A stretch of DNA of 64,000 nt from Xanthomonas arboricola pv. populi (GCF_002939945.1 NZ_MDEB01000003.1:252547-316546); one strand, 5' to 3'; shown: positions 44,745 to 57,622, numbered from the stretch's first letter. The notes: a model not told the origin generated them from the letters alone. Numbers and translations: made by a program.

Positions 44745-45746
44745 TTAAACCACTTTGGCGCGCAACAGGTCGTGAATGTTCAATGCGCCGACCGCGCGCT
44801 GCTGCGCGTCGACCACGATCAAACCGTTGATCTTGTAATCCTCCATCAACCGCGCGGCTTCGGCGGCCAGTTGGTCGGCGCCGATGGTGCGTGGGTTGCG
44901 CGTCATCACCTGCGCAATGCCGGCGCTGCGTACGTCGATGTCGCTGTCCAGTGCGCGGCGCAGATCGCCATCGGTGAACAGACCGATCAGGCGGTCCTCG
45001 CCATCAACCACCGCGGTCATGCCCAGGCGCTTGCGGCTCATTTCCATCAGCGCCTCGCTCAGGCTGGCGTCCTCGCGCACGCGCGGCAGGTCATCGCCGC
45101 TGTGCATCACGTCGGTGATGTGCAGCAGCAGGCGCCGGCCCAGGCTGCCGGCCGGATGCGAGCGCGCAAAGTCGTCGGCGGTGAAGCCGCGCGCGTCCAG
45201 CAGCGCCACCGCCAGCGCGTCGCCCATCGCCAGCGAGGCGGTGGTGCTGGAGGTGGGCGCCAGATGCAGCGGGCAGGCTTCGGCGGACACGCTCACATCC
45301 AGATGCACGTCGGCCGCCTGGGCCAGCGAGGAGCTCGGGCGCCCGGTCATGGCGATGATCGGGTTGCCCTGGCGCTTGAGCACCGGCAACAGCATGCGCA
45401 CCTCGTCCGATTCGCCGGAGTAGGACAGCGCCAGCACGATGTCGGCCTCGGTGATCATGCCCAGGTCGCCGTGCCCGGCCTCGCCCGGATGCACGAAAAA
45501 CGCCGGGGTGCCGGTGGAGGCCAGCGTGGCGGCGATCTTGCGCGCGATATGCCCGGATTTGCCCATGCCGGTAGCCACCACGCGCCCGCGCGAGGCCAGC
45601 ACCAGCCGGCAGGCCGCGGCGAAGTCGCTGCCGATCCGCGCGCCCACGCCGGCCAGGGCCTCGCGCTCGATATCCAGTACGCGCTGGCCGCTGGCGACCA
45701 GGCTGGCGTCGCTGGCGGTGGCGGAGGGCAGGTGCGAGACGGCCAT
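44745..45746 (-). CDS. kdsD: Arabinose-5-phosphate isomerase
   Basis: It interconverts ribulose-5-P and arabinose-5-P for Kdo synthesis. The 333-residue product has an SIS domain at about 30-180 (GRVVATGMGKSGHIARKIAATLASTGTPAFFVHPGEAGHG) and two CBS domains at about 210-330. It heads the kdsD-kdsC-lptCAB run and is divergent from ibaG with about 50 bp between starts. Confidence 0.95.
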   Translation of the reverse strand: MAVSHLPSATASDASLVASGQRVLDIEREALAGVGARIGSDFAAACRLVLASRGRVVATGMGKSGHIARKIAATLASTGTPAFFVHPGEAGHGDLGMITEADIVLALSYSGESDEVRMLLPVLKRQGNPIIAMTGRPSSSLAQAADVHLDVSVSAEACPLHLAPTSSTTASLAMGDALAVALLDARGFTADDFARSHPAGSLGRRLLLHITDVMHSGDDLPRVREDASLSEALMEMSRKRLGMTAVVDGEDRLIGLFTDGDLRRALDSDIDVRSAGIAQVMTRNPRTIGADQLAAEAARLMEDYKINGLIVVDAQQRAVGALNIHDLLRAKVV

Positions 45747-45799
45747 GCGGGACTCGGGTGAAGAGTAGAATGTGCGCTCATTTTATGAGGAAACGCCCT

Positions 45800-47740
<1,941 letters not shown>

Positions 47741-47763
47741 GGAGTGATAGGTCGGTGTGGATA

Positions 47764-47786
47764 GATCAGCCGTTGAGCGGCTGATC
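47764..47786 (+). terminator. Hairpin after the murA operon
   Basis: GATCAGCCG and CGGCTGATC form a nine-base stem with loop TTGAG, 24 bp after the last stop. There is no T run. It directly precedes the dispersed repeat pair. Confidence 0.5.
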
Positions 47787-47800
47787 TGCGGCTTGGTTGC

Positions 47801-47910
47801 AGGGCCCTTGCCCGTCCACCATCGCGGGACACGCTGCAAGTACGTCCTTGTAAGCGCTTACGCGGCATCCATGCCGCGTAAGGTCCCGCGACGGTGAACA
47901 GGCAAGGACC
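47801..47910 (+). repeat. Dispersed palindromic repeat, copy 1A
   Basis: About 110 bp beginning AGGGCCCTTGCCC. It contains CGCGGGACACGC, the inner palindrome GCGGCATCCATGCCGC and the return arm GGTCCCGCGACGGTG, ending CAAGGACC. It is nearly identical to the copy at 55141-55250; similarity continues some 20 bp further on both sides. Confidence 0.85.
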
Positions 47911-47970
47911 CGTCGAAATGGTCGGTGTGCATGTTTTCAACAAAACAACCCACTCACTCTCTGGTGCGGT

Positions 47971-48070
47971 GTCCTTGCCGATTGCGGGACCGTGTGGCGG
48001 CATGGATGCCGCCACCGAGCCCCCAGGGACGGGTTCACGGCGTGTCCCGCGAGCGGTGAGGGCACCGCGC
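47971..48070 (-). repeat. Dispersed palindromic repeat, copy 1B (inverted)
   Basis: Read on the minus strand this is the same family as copy 1A: CGCGGGACACGCCGTG, then GGCGGCATCCATGCCGCC, then GGTCCCGCAATCGGCAAGG. The two copies form an inverted pair separated by about 60 bp in the interval 47741-48136, which has no gene. Confidence 0.8.
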
Positions 48071-48136
48071 CTTCGACCCACTGACTCCTAAAGCCTTGCG
48101 CCTTGGCGCGCTCTTAAAATGCCAGGTGCATCCCGC

Positions 48137-48820
48137 TTAGCGCAGGCCCTTGATGGTCAGATCCAGCGCGTCCTGGCCTTTTTCCTTCTGCAACAGGCGC
48201 GCCGGCACCGGCAGGTCCTTGACCACCCAGGCGATCAATTCCTTGTCGCCGTCCACGCGCGACACCTTGGTCGCCTGTTCCTGCTTGCCGTTGACGGTGA
48301 TGGTTTCCTTGCCGATCACCTTGTAGCTCATCGGCTTGATGCGGCCTTCATCGACCATGCGGTAGTTCAGCGGCTTGCCGGCTGCCAGGTCGCGGGTGAT
48401 CGCCAGGTTGATCAGCAGCGCATCCATGTCGCCGGGCTGCAACTTCACCGGGCCACGGCGATCCGGCTTGATGTCGCCGCCCCAGGTGGCCTGGCTGGTT
48501 TTCCAGTCGTAATTGGCGGTGACGTTGCGGCGCTTGACCATCATCGACGAGGTGTCGTTGCTGCTGACCGGGCGCAGTTGGCCGTTGCTCTCTTCGAACA
48601 CCGTGCTCTGGGTCAGGTTGGCCAGCTGGTTCTGGATGGTGAGCGTGTAGCGCCACTGATTGGCGCCGGCGGCGGCCAGGGTCATGGTGCCATTGGCCTG
48701 CATGCCCATGTAGTTGGCCGAATAATCGGCCTGGAACGGCTGCATGGCGAACGCGGGCAGGCTGGCCACGGCCAGTGCGGCAGCGGCAATCAGCGAACAG
48801 GTGCGGGAAACGGTGTGCAT
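48137..48820 (-). CDS. DUF3108 periplasmic protein
   Basis: The 227-residue precursor has a signal peptide (LAVASLPAFA) and a beta-rich DUF3108 domain that starts FQADYSANYMGMQANGTMTL. Function is unknown. The next gene upstream is a homologous, longer DUF3108 protein only three bases away, so they are a tandem duplication in one operon. Confidence 0.88.
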   Translation of the reverse strand: MHTVSRTCSLIAAAALAVASLPAFAMQPFQADYSANYMGMQANGTMTLAAAGANQWRYTLTIQNQLANLTQSTVFEESNGQLRPVSSNDTSSMMVKRRNVTANYDWKTSQATWGGDIKPDRRGPVKLQPGDMDALLINLAITRDLAAGKPLNYRMVDEGRIKPMSYKVIGKETITVNGKQEQATKVSRVDGDKELIAWVVKDLPVPARLLQKEKGQDALDLTIKGLR

Positions 48821-48823
48821 GGG

Positions 48824-49639
48824 TCAGGCTCCTTGATATTCGACCAGGCGTAGATCGACCTGATCCTCACCTTTGTCACGTTGCAGGATGCGTACCGGCG
48901 TGGGAACTCCGTTGGCGATCCAGAGGATGGTTTCGTTGTCGCCGCTGTTGACGCGGTACACGCGCAACGCGTCGTAGCTCAGATCGCCGACCTGCACCAC
49001 TTCGGTGGCATCGGCGACCTTGTAGTCGTATTTGCGCACCCGGCCGACATCGACGTAGCGATAGCTCAGGCTGCGCCCGGGTTGTGCGTCGCGCATCAGC
49101 GACAAGTTCAGCGACAGCGCGCTCTGGTCGCCGCGCTGCAAGGGAATCGCCTGCTGGCGCTCCTTCTTCAGATCGCCGTCCCACTGGGCGCTGGCGGTCT
49201 GCCAGTTGTAGACGCCGGTGACCTTCTTGCCGAAGAACATCGCCTTGCGCACGGTGCTCTGGCTTAACGGCACGTAGGTGTCGCCATCGACGCGAAACAC
49301 CGTGCTCTGTTCCAGATTCAATCCGAGGATGCTGGCAAAACCCTTGCGGCCGCGCACCGACATGTCGATACGCCACTGGCTGCCTTCGCCGTTGCTGACC
49401 TGCATGGTGGCATCGCCGGCTTCCTTGCCGCGGTAGAACGCCTGGTACGTCGCCACGAAGGGCTGCAGTGGCGGCGGCGTCCAGGTGCCTGCAGACAGGG
49501 CGGCTGATGCCGGCGGCGCCGCAGTCGGAGCAGGGGCCGCTGGCGCAGGCACGGCAGGCGCCTGTTGCGCACGGCCGGCACCGGCCGGGGCGAGCAGGGC
49601 AGTGGTCAGCAGCGCGGCGGCGATCGGGAGGAGTTTCAT
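48824..49639 (-). CDS. DUF3108 periplasmic protein with Ala/Pro-rich linker
   Basis: The 271-residue precursor has a signal peptide, an Ala/Pro-rich linker at about 25-50 and a DUF3108 domain starting FVATYQAFYRGKEAGDATM. The same landmarks as in the neighbour are present (ST-VFRV, YNW-T-A-W-GD, LPVP/VPTPVRIL). It lies 65 bp downstream of purN on the same strand. Function is unknown; the proximity to purN is conserved in Xanthomonas as far as I recall. Confidence 0.88.
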   Translation of the reverse strand: MKLLPIAAALLTTALLAPAGAGRAQQAPAVPAPAAPAPTAAPPASAALSAGTWTPPPLQPFVATYQAFYRGKEAGDATMQVSNGEGSQWRIDMSVRGRKGFASILGLNLEQSTVFRVDGDTYVPLSQSTVRKAMFFGKKVTGVYNWQTASAQWDGDLKKERQQAIPLQRGDQSALSLNLSLMRDAQPGRSLSYRYVDVGRVRKYDYKVADATEVVQVGDLSYDALRVYRVNSGDNETILWIANGVPTPVRILQRDKGEDQVDLRLVEYQGA

Positions 49640-49704
49640 GCGCTGAGAGCGAGGCAGGGGGCCGCCAGGATGTCCGAGACAGGATGAGGAGGGCGTATCC
49701 GCAT

Positions 49705-50358
49705 TCAGGCGAGTGCGGTGTCAGCGGACTCTAGTCGCAATGGCGTAAACAGGCACTGACCGTCGATGTGGACGCCATCGCCACGTACGTCCACGCGCCC
49801 GCTGGCAAGCAGGTCCAGCGTGGCCAGCAGCAGCGGGTGTTCGCGCGCCAGCACGCGCGCGGCCAGCTGCTCGGGGCTGTCGTCGGGCAGCACCGGCACG
49901 CGCGCCTGCGCGATCACCGTGCCGGCATCCAGTTCCGGCACCACCAGATGTACGCTGGCGCCATGTTCGGCATCCCCGGCTTCCAGTGCGCGGGCGTGGG
50001 TGTGCAGACCACGGTACTTGGGCAGCAGCGAGGGGTGGATATTGAGCATGCGCCCGGCAAAGCGACGCACCAGCGGCTCGCCGAGGATGCGCATGTAGCC
50101 GGCGCAGATCACCCAGTCCGGCCGCGCGGCGGCGATCGCATCGCCCAGTGCGGCGTCGAAGGCGGTGCGGTCGGCGAAGTCGCGCGGGCTGGCGCTCCAG
50201 CGTAGTGCCTCATCGACCTTGTGCAGGGCCGGCGCTTGCGGGCGATCGGAAAACACGCCGACCACCTCGGCCCGCAGCCGGCCGCTGGCGATGGCATCCA
50301 GGATGGCCTGCAGGTTGCTGCCACGGCCGGAGGCCAGAACGGCCAGACGCAGGCTCAT
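49705..50358 (-). CDS. purN: Phosphoribosylglycinamide formyltransferase
   Basis: This is the third step of purine synthesis, using 10-formyl-THF. The 217-residue product has GRGSNLQAI near the N-terminus, the catalytic NIHPSLLPKYRGLHTH with Asn and His, and the Asp in LDAGTVIAQ. It lies downstream of purM with a small membrane protein gene in between. Confidence 0.96.
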   Translation of the reverse strand: MSLRLAVLASGRGSNLQAILDAIASGRLRAEVVGVFSDRPQAPALHKVDEALRWSASPRDFADRTAFDAALGDAIAAARPDWVICAGYMRILGEPLVRRFAGRMLNIHPSLLPKYRGLHTHARALEAGDAEHGASVHLVVPELDAGTVIAQARVPVLPDDSPEQLAARVLAREHPLLLATLDLLASGRVDVRGDGVHIDGQCLFTPLRLESADTALA

Positions 50359-50394
50359 GTGGTCGGATTCGCTGAAGTCATGGGGCAGTGCGCG

Positions 50395-50853
50395 TCACGC
50401 TGCGGTGGCGGTGGGAGCGAACAAGGCCTTGACCTGCGGGCGCAGCAGCACCACCAGCGTAAACACGCCGACGACGGTACCGAACGGCATGAAGGAGCAG
50501 GAAATGCCGGCCACGATCAGGCACAGCAGATGCCGTCTGCGCTGGGCAATGCAACGACCGGCGTAGGCCATGAAACCTGCCAGCGTCAGGCCGCAGACAA
50601 TGAACACACCTGCGAACGCCACGAAGAACCAGCCGAACAATCGCGGATCCATCGATGTTGCATCCGCATTGGCATTTGTCATGGGCAGGTGCCCGCTGAT
50701 GATCGCAATGCCCATGAATAGGTGGATCAACGGGAAAAGCGAAAACAGGGCAGTGATGGCGGCCAGCACATAGTGAAAGATCGACAGCAGTTTCAGGTGC
50801 TGGAGATCGTCAGCGCTGGCCGGTGCCGGCAGTGCGAGTGGGGCAGCGTCCAT
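50395..50853 (-). CDS. Small integral membrane protein between purM and purN
   Basis: This 152-residue protein has about three or four helices (IFHYVLAAITALFSLFPLIHLFMGI, LFGWFFVAFAGVFIVCGLTLAGFMAYA, LLCLIVAGISCSFMPFGTVVGVFTLVVLL) and ends PQVKALF. It resembles the small DUF4870-like membrane proteins, but I do not assign a family. It lies 14 bp from purM and 36 bp from purN, all on one strand. Confidence 0.8.
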   Translation of the reverse strand: MDAAPLALPAPASADDLQHLKLLSIFHYVLAAITALFSLFPLIHLFMGIAIISGHLPMTNANADATSMDPRLFGWFFVAFAGVFIVCGLTLAGFMAYAGRCIAQRRRHLLCLIVAGISCSFMPFGTVVGVFTLVVLLRPQVKALFAPTATAA

Positions 50854-50867
50854 GCAGGTCTCCTCGA

Positions 50868-51893
50868 TTAACCGATCCGCACGCGCTCGTCGCCTTGCGC
50901 CGGCACCACCTGGCCGATGCGCCAATGCGCCAGCGACTGCGCCTCCAGCGCCTGTTCCAGCGCAGCGGCCTGCCCGGGCGCGGCGATCAGCACGAAGCCG
51001 ATGCCGCAGTTGAAGGTGCGCCACATTTCCGCATCGGCCACCGCGCCTTCGCGCTGCAGCCAGGCGAACACCGGCGGCAGCGTCCAGGCGGTGGCGTCGA
51101 TGTCCAGGCCCAGGCCGTCGGGGATCACCCGGATGATGTTTTCGGTCAGCCCGCCGCCGGTGATGTGCGCCATGGCGTGGATGCTGTCGCCATGCGACTT
51201 GAGCAGCGCCAGGATCGGTTTGACGTACAGCGCGGTCGGCGCCATCAGCGCATCGATCAGCTTGACGCCGTCGTCCAGCACCAGCTCGGCGGGTGAGCCG
51301 GCGCGTTCGTAGATCCTGCGGATCAGCGAGTAGCCATTGGAATGCGGGCCGGACGAGGCGATGCCGATCAGCATGTCGCCTGCGCGGACCTGCGCGCCGT
51401 CCAGCAGCTGCGATTTTTCCACCGCGCCGACGGTGAAGCCGGCCAGGTCGTACTCGCCCGGCGGATACATGTCGGGCATCTCGGCGGTTTCGCCGCCGAT
51501 CAGGGCGCAGCCGGACAGCTCGCAGCCGCGCGCGATGCCGCCGACCACCGCCGCGGCGGTGTCCACGTCCAGCTTGCCGGTGGCGAAATAATCCAGGAAG
51601 AACAAGGGCTCGGCGCCTTGCACCAGCACGTCGTTGACGCACATGCCGACCAGGTCGATGCCGATGGTGTCGTGCCGGCCCAGCTGCTGGGCCAGCTTGA
51701 GCTTGGTGCCGACGCCGTCGGTGCCGGACACCAGCACCGGCTCCTTGTACTTGCCGGACAGGTCGAACAAGGCGCCAAACCCGCCCAGGCCACCCATCAC
51801 CTCCGGCCGGAAGCTGCGCTTGACCAGCGGCTTGATGCGTTCGACCAATGCATTGCCGGCATCGATGTCGACGCCTGCCTCACGGTAGGTCAT
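50868..51893 (-). CDS. purM: Phosphoribosylformylglycinamidine cyclo-ligase
   Basis: This is the fifth step of purine synthesis (FGAM to AIR). The 341-residue product has [21 protein letters not shown] at the start, the nucleotide-binding [21 protein letters not shown] and [11 protein letters not shown]. The ATG at 51893 is set by this start; a longer frame with an upstream GTG exists but adds a Ser/Pro-rich stretch not seen in the family. It is divergent from the DUF2066 gene. Confidence 0.96.
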   Translation of the reverse strand: MTYREAGVDIDAGNALVERIKPLVKRSFRPEVMGGLGGFGALFDLSGKYKEPVLVSGTDGVGTKLKLAQQLGRHDTIGIDLVGMCVNDVLVQGAEPLFFLDYFATGKLDVDTAAAVVGGIARGCELSGCALIGGETAEMPDMYPPGEYDLAGFTVGAVEKSQLLDGAQVRAGDMLIGIASSGPHSNGYSLIRRIYERAGSPAELVLDDGVKLIDALMAPTALYVKPILALLKSHGDSIHAMAHITGGGLTENIIRVIPDGLGLDIDATAWTLPPVFAWLQREGAVADAEMWRTFNCGIGFVLIAAPGQAAALEQALEAQSLAHWRIGQVVPAQGDERVRIG

Positions 51894-52023
51894 GGGCGAG
51901 GAATTGGAAGGCGTTGGGCTGGTCACGGGCGGGGAGGGCTCGGCTGTAAAGGCGGCGATTTTAGCAGCCACGTTGGCGCTGGCGTCCCATTCGGGCAACA
52001 ATTCACCCGGATACGCTTAAGTC

Positions 52024-53136
52024 ATGGAACCGTCGATGCGCCGCAGTCTCGCTTTCTTTCTCGCCCTCGTGGTCGCCATGCCCCTCGCGCCGGCCTTTGC
52101 GCAGGCCGATCTACGCACCGAAGGCGACGTCGCCAAGGCGCAAAGTGCCTACGAGGCCGAAGTGCCGGTCAACAGCCAGAGCGAGTCCGATCGCCCCGGT
52201 GCGCTGGCGCGCGCGCTCGGCGCGGTACTGGGCAAGGTCTCCGGCGACCGCGGCGTGATGAGCCGCCCCGGCGTCTCGCAGGCATTGCGCGGCGCGCCGG
52301 GCTATGTCGAAAACTACGATTACCGTCAGGACCAGGGCACCTCGCGCACCGGCGCGCCGACCTTCCGCACCGTGCTGGTGGCACGCTTCCGGCAATCGGA
52401 CGTGGATGGCCTGATCGCTGCGTTGGGCCTGCCGGTGTGGCCACTGCCGCGGCCCAAGCCGGTGCTGTGGCTGGCCATCGACGACGGCAGCGGCCCGCGC
52501 CTGGTCGGTGTGGCGCAGGCCAATGCCGCGCGCAGCGTGCTGGACCGGGCGATCGAGCGCGGCTACCGGCTCGGCCTGCCCGGCGGTGCCGCCGCCGAGC
52601 AGGTGCTGGCCGGCGCGATCTGGCGCAAGGACGCCGCCGCAGTGGCGCGCGCCTCAGCCAAGTACAGCCCGCCGATGCAGTTGATCGGCAAGCTCTACCG
52701 CAATGACGCCGGCTGGACCGCCGATTGGGTCTTCGTCGACAACGGCAATGTGCTGTCCAGCTGGACCAGCAGCGACGGCGACGCGCGTCGCGCGATGGCC
52801 GCCGGTGCCGACGGCGCGGCCGATGCCCTGGTCAAGCGTTACGCCAAGCGCGTGGATTCGGGTGTGCCCGGGGTCTACCGCGCGGTGATTACCGGCATCG
52901 GCAGCGCCGACGATTACCTGCGCGTCTCTGCCGCGCTGCAGGGTGTCTCGGTGGTGCGCAGCATCCGCCCAATCAGCGCCAACGGCGACCGCATGGAAGT
53001 GGATCTGGAATTGCTCACGGGCATTTCCGGTCTCAACCGTATGCTCGGCGACAACAGCCCGTTGGTACCCGTTTCGGTGCCGACCGAGGGCCCGATCATT
53101 CTCGAAAACGAGCACGCCGAGTACCGCCTGAAATGA
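52024..53136 (+). CDS. DUF2066 exported protein
   Basis: The 370-residue precursor has a signal peptide (LAFFLALVVAMPLAPAFA) and a DUF2066 body. Function is unknown. It is repeatedly found between purM and perM/hda in gammaproteobacteria. ATGs at 52024 and 52036 are both possible. It overlaps the perM gene by four bases. Confidence 0.88.
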   Translation: MEPSMRRSLAFFLALVVAMPLAPAFAQADLRTEGDVAKAQSAYEAEVPVNSQSESDRPGALARALGAVLGKVSGDRGVMSRPGVSQALRGAPGYVENYDYRQDQGTSRTGAPTFRTVLVARFRQSDVDGLIAALGLPVWPLPRPKPVLWLAIDDGSGPRLVGVAQANAARSVLDRAIERGYRLGLPGGAAAEQVLAGAIWRKDAAAVARASAKYSPPMQLIGKLYRNDAGWTADWVFVDNGNVLSSWTSSDGDARRAMAAGADGAADALVKRYAKRVDSGVPGVYRAVITGIGSADDYLRVSAALQGVSVVRSIRPISANGDRMEVDLELLTGISGLNRMLGDNSPLVPVSVPTEGPIILENEHAEYRLK

Positions 53137-54299
53137 CTTTGACTCCCGAAGCCGAAATCGCCCTGTTTCTGCGTCGCCTGCAATGGGTGGCGGTGACTGT
53201 CGGCGCGTTGTGGGTGGTGTCGCTGCTGTCGCCGATCCTGACGCCGTTCGTGCTGGCGCTGTTGCTGGCCTGGCTGGGCGACCCACTGGTGGACCGCATC
53301 GAGCGCGCCGGCCGCTCGCGCAACATCGCCGTGGTGCTGGTATTCGTGCTGGCGCTGCTGCTGTTCGTGCTGGCGCTGATGATTCTGGTGCCGATGATCG
53401 AGCGCCAGATCATGACCCTGATCGACGCGCTGCCGCAGATGCGTGCCTGGGCGATCAGTACCGCCATCCCGTGGCTGGAAGCCAAGACCGGCGTGGAACT
53501 GATGGGCTGGCTGGACCCGGAGCGCCTGATCGACTGGATCCGCAGCCACTGGGAACAGGCCGGCGGGGCCGCCAAGACCTTCTTCGGCTACGTGCAGCGT
53601 TCCGGCTTTGCGATGGTGACCTGGGTGATCAACCTGGCGTTGCTGCCGATCCTGGCGTTCTACTTCCTGCGCGACTGGGACCGCCTGGTGGAGCGTGTGG
53701 CCGCGGTCATTCCGCGCGCCTACATCGGCACCGTGAGCCGGCTGGCACGGGAATCCAACGACGTGCTGGGTGGCTTCATCCGCGGCCAGTTCCTGGTGAT
53801 GCTGGCGCTTGGGGCGATCTACGCTGCCGGCCTGTCCATCATCGGGCTCAATCTGGGCCTGTTGATCGGGATCATCGCCGGCTTCATCAGCTTCATTCCG
53901 TACCTGGGCGCCACCACCGGCATCGTGCTCGCCCTGCTGGCGGCGGTGGTACAGGCGCAGGGCTTCGACCTGAAGTTGCTGATCGGCGTCGGTGTGGTGT
54001 TCACCGTCGGCCAGTTGCTGGAAAGCTATGTGCTGACGCCGCGTATCGTCGGCGACAAGATCGGCCTGCATCCGGTGGCGGTGATCTTCGCGGTGATGGC
54101 CGGTGGCCAGTTGTTCGGCTTTCTCGGCATGCTGCTGGCGCTGCCGGTGGCGGCGGTGGCCAATGTGCTGCTGCGCTATGCGCATGAGCAGTACACGCGC
54201 AGCGATCTGTATGCGGGCGAACGTGCCGGCATCGTGCTGCAGTCCACGCCCGATCGCAGCGTGATCATCGACCCAGGCAAGGACACGGATCGCTCGTGA
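53133..54299 (+). CDS. AI-2E/PerM family transporter
   Basis: This 388-residue inner-membrane protein has about seven or eight helices in the PF01594 pattern, with PILAFYFLRDWDRL, GGFIRGQFLVML, GFISFIPYLGATTGI and SYVLTPRIVGDKIGLHPVAVIFA. Family members export small molecules or ions; the substrate here is unknown. It overlaps DUF2066 by four bases and hda by four bases. Confidence 0.92.
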   Translation: MTLTPEAEIALFLRRLQWVAVTVGALWVVSLLSPILTPFVLALLLAWLGDPLVDRIERAGRSRNIAVVLVFVLALLLFVLALMILVPMIERQIMTLIDALPQMRAWAISTAIPWLEAKTGVELMGWLDPERLIDWIRSHWEQAGGAAKTFFGYVQRSGFAMVTWVINLALLPILAFYFLRDWDRLVERVAAVIPRAYIGTVSRLARESNDVLGGFIRGQFLVMLALGAIYAAGLSIIGLNLGLLIGIIAGFISFIPYLGATTGIVLALLAAVVQAQGFDLKLLIGVGVVFTVGQLLESYVLTPRIVGDKIGLHPVAVIFAVMAGGQLFGFLGMLLALPVAAVANVLLRYAHEQYTRSDLYAGERAGIVLQSTPDRSVIIDPGKDTDRS

Positions 54300-55006
54300 G
54301 TGTTCCGCAGTTGCCACTGGCGTTACGCGCGCCGCCCGACCAGCGATTCGATAGCTACATCGCCGCGCCCGCCGGCCTGCTGTCGCAATTGCAGGCATTG
54401 GCGGTTGGGCAGGTGAACGACTGGCTGTATCTGTCCGGCCCCGCCGGCACCGGCAAGACGCATCTGGCGTTGTCGTTGTGCGCGGCCGCCGAGCAGGCCG
54501 GGCGTGCCCCGGCATACCTGCCCCTGCACGCCGCCACCGGTCGATTGCGTGATGCGCTCGAAGCGCTGGAAGGACGCAGCCTGGTCGCACTGGACGGCGT
54601 GGACAGCATTGCCGGGCAGCGCGACGACGAAGTGGCGCTGTTCGATTTCCATAACCGTGCGCGCGCTGCCGGCACGACCTTGCTGTACACCGCGCGGCAC
54701 ATGCCCGACGGCCTGGCGTTGGTGTTGCCGGATCTGCGCTCGCGGCTGTCGCAGTGCATCCGCATCAGCCTGCCGGTACTCGACGATGCAGGGCGCGCGG
54801 CCGTGTTACGCGATCGCGCGCAACGGCGCGGACTGGCGCTGGACGAGGCGGCAATCGACTGGCTGCTGACCCACAGCGAACGCGAACTGGCCGGACTGGT
54901 GGCATTGCTGGACCGGCTGGATCGCGAATCGCTGGCTGCCAAGCGACGCATCACCGTTCCGTTCCTGCGGCGGGTGCTGGAAGATCGCGGCTCTTCGAGC
55001 AGCTGA
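54296..55006 (+). CDS. hda: DnaA regulatory inactivator Hda
   Basis: This 236-residue AAA+ protein helps the sliding clamp to stimulate ATP hydrolysis on DnaA and so limits re-initiation. A clamp-binding motif QLPLAL lies at the N-terminus, Walker A GPAGTGKT at 48-55 and a degenerate Walker B LVALDGVDS. A C-terminal DnaA-like helical domain follows. It starts with GTG overlapping the stop of the upstream gene. Confidence 0.94.
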   Translation: MSVPQLPLALRAPPDQRFDSYIAAPAGLLSQLQALAVGQVNDWLYLSGPAGTGKTHLALSLCAAAEQAGRAPAYLPLHAATGRLRDALEALEGRSLVALDGVDSIAGQRDDEVALFDFHNRARAAGTTLLYTARHMPDGLALVLPDLRSRLSQCIRISLPVLDDAGRAAVLRDRAQRRGLALDEAAIDWLLTHSERELAGLVALLDRLDRESLAAKRRITVPFLRRVLEDRGSSSS

Positions 55007-55140
55007 CGCAATTGCCACGCTCACCGCTAGGCAGAAGCAGGCTGCTTAGCGCTTCCCATCAGCACAGCTATCGCAGTGCCCAGGGACCTGAGGCACAACG
55101 CCTAAAAGCTCACAGAGCGGATGGTCTGTGGTTCTGCTGC

Positions 55141-55250
55141 AGGGCCCTTGCCCGCCCACCATCGCGGGACACGCCGCAAGTACGTCCATGCAGGCTCCGG
55201 CGCGGCATCCATGCCGCGTAAGGTCCCGCGACGGTGGGCGGACAAGGACC
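55141..55250 (+). repeat. Dispersed palindromic repeat, copy 2A
   Basis: Same family and orientation as 47801-47910, with the shared start AGGGCCCTTGCCC, inner GCGGCATCCATGCCGC and end CAAGGACC. CCCGCCCACCATCGCGGGAC and GTCCCGCGACGGTGGGCGG form its outer arms. Confidence 0.85.
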
Positions 55251-55525
55251 TGTCGGGATGGTCGGTATGCATGGATACAGCAGGAGCGGCGGTCGGCGAG
55301 TCAGGTCGACGGGTTCCATGGACCTTGTGTGATCTGACCGACGTGATCTGATTGCAGCGACACTGTCCGTCGAATGCGCGCGGAGAGGCGATCTGGATCG
55401 CCCCTGTCGCGACATAGCCATGCATCCATGCATACAGGCGACTATGCCGCTACCTTAAGTCATCTGGCTTAAGTCATCTCGCTTGTGCAGTTCCATCAGC
55501 GCACGACCAACTTGGCAGGCGTGAT

Positions 55526-55627
55526 GTCCTTACCGGTTCCGGGACCCTTGGCGGCATGGATGCCGCCAAGGAGCCTCCAGGGACGGATTCACAGCGTGTC
55601 CCGGAAGTGGTGAGGGCATCGCGCCCT
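55526..55627 (-). repeat. Dispersed palindromic repeat, copy 2B (inverted)
   Basis: On the minus strand it reads TTCCGGGACACGCTGTG, then GGCGGCATCCATGCCGCC, then GGTCCCGGAACC. It is inverted relative to copy 2A at a distance of about 275 bp. This is the same arrangement as at 47801-48070. Confidence 0.8.
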
Positions 55628-55834
55628 CGACGAACCAGGCCGTTGATTCAAGCATCGGACTGCACCTATTCGCCGCCACGCTCCAAGTCTCGATTTGCTT
55701 CAGGGGGAGACCTGAGCAACGCGGAGAGATCGGTTGCAGAGCGGCAGAGCTGCAGGTTGGCTGCAAGCCCATCGAGATGGGCGATCGAGCAATGCACGAC
55801 GCGTGGCCGGGCGTTTGCAGCGGCTTGGATGCGA

Positions 55835-57564
<1,730 letters not shown>

Positions 57565-57622
57565 GGGTGAGTGCTGTGTCGTGAAGTGAGGCGTAGCCAG
57601 GTCGAAAGCGATGCCGGGTCGA

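Larger units (their letters stand above)
55007..55834. other. Repeat-filled gene-free interval
   Basis: These 828 bp between hda and murU hold the second inverted pair of the dispersed palindromic repeat (55141-55250 and 55526-55627). They also contain a 14-bp tandem duplication (55455-55482) and an ATGCAT-CC-ATGCAT palindrome near 55420. Short frames across the repeats are shadows. No gene is supported. Confidence 0.6.

Noticed and set aside
52914-54590. Minus-strand frame of 558 codons opposite perM
   Set aside because: Antisense of the PerM gene, with typical shadow composition.
55102-55433. Short frames encoding peptides similar to those at 47653-48081
   Set aside because: Similarity comes from the shared dispersed DNA repeat, not from a protein family.
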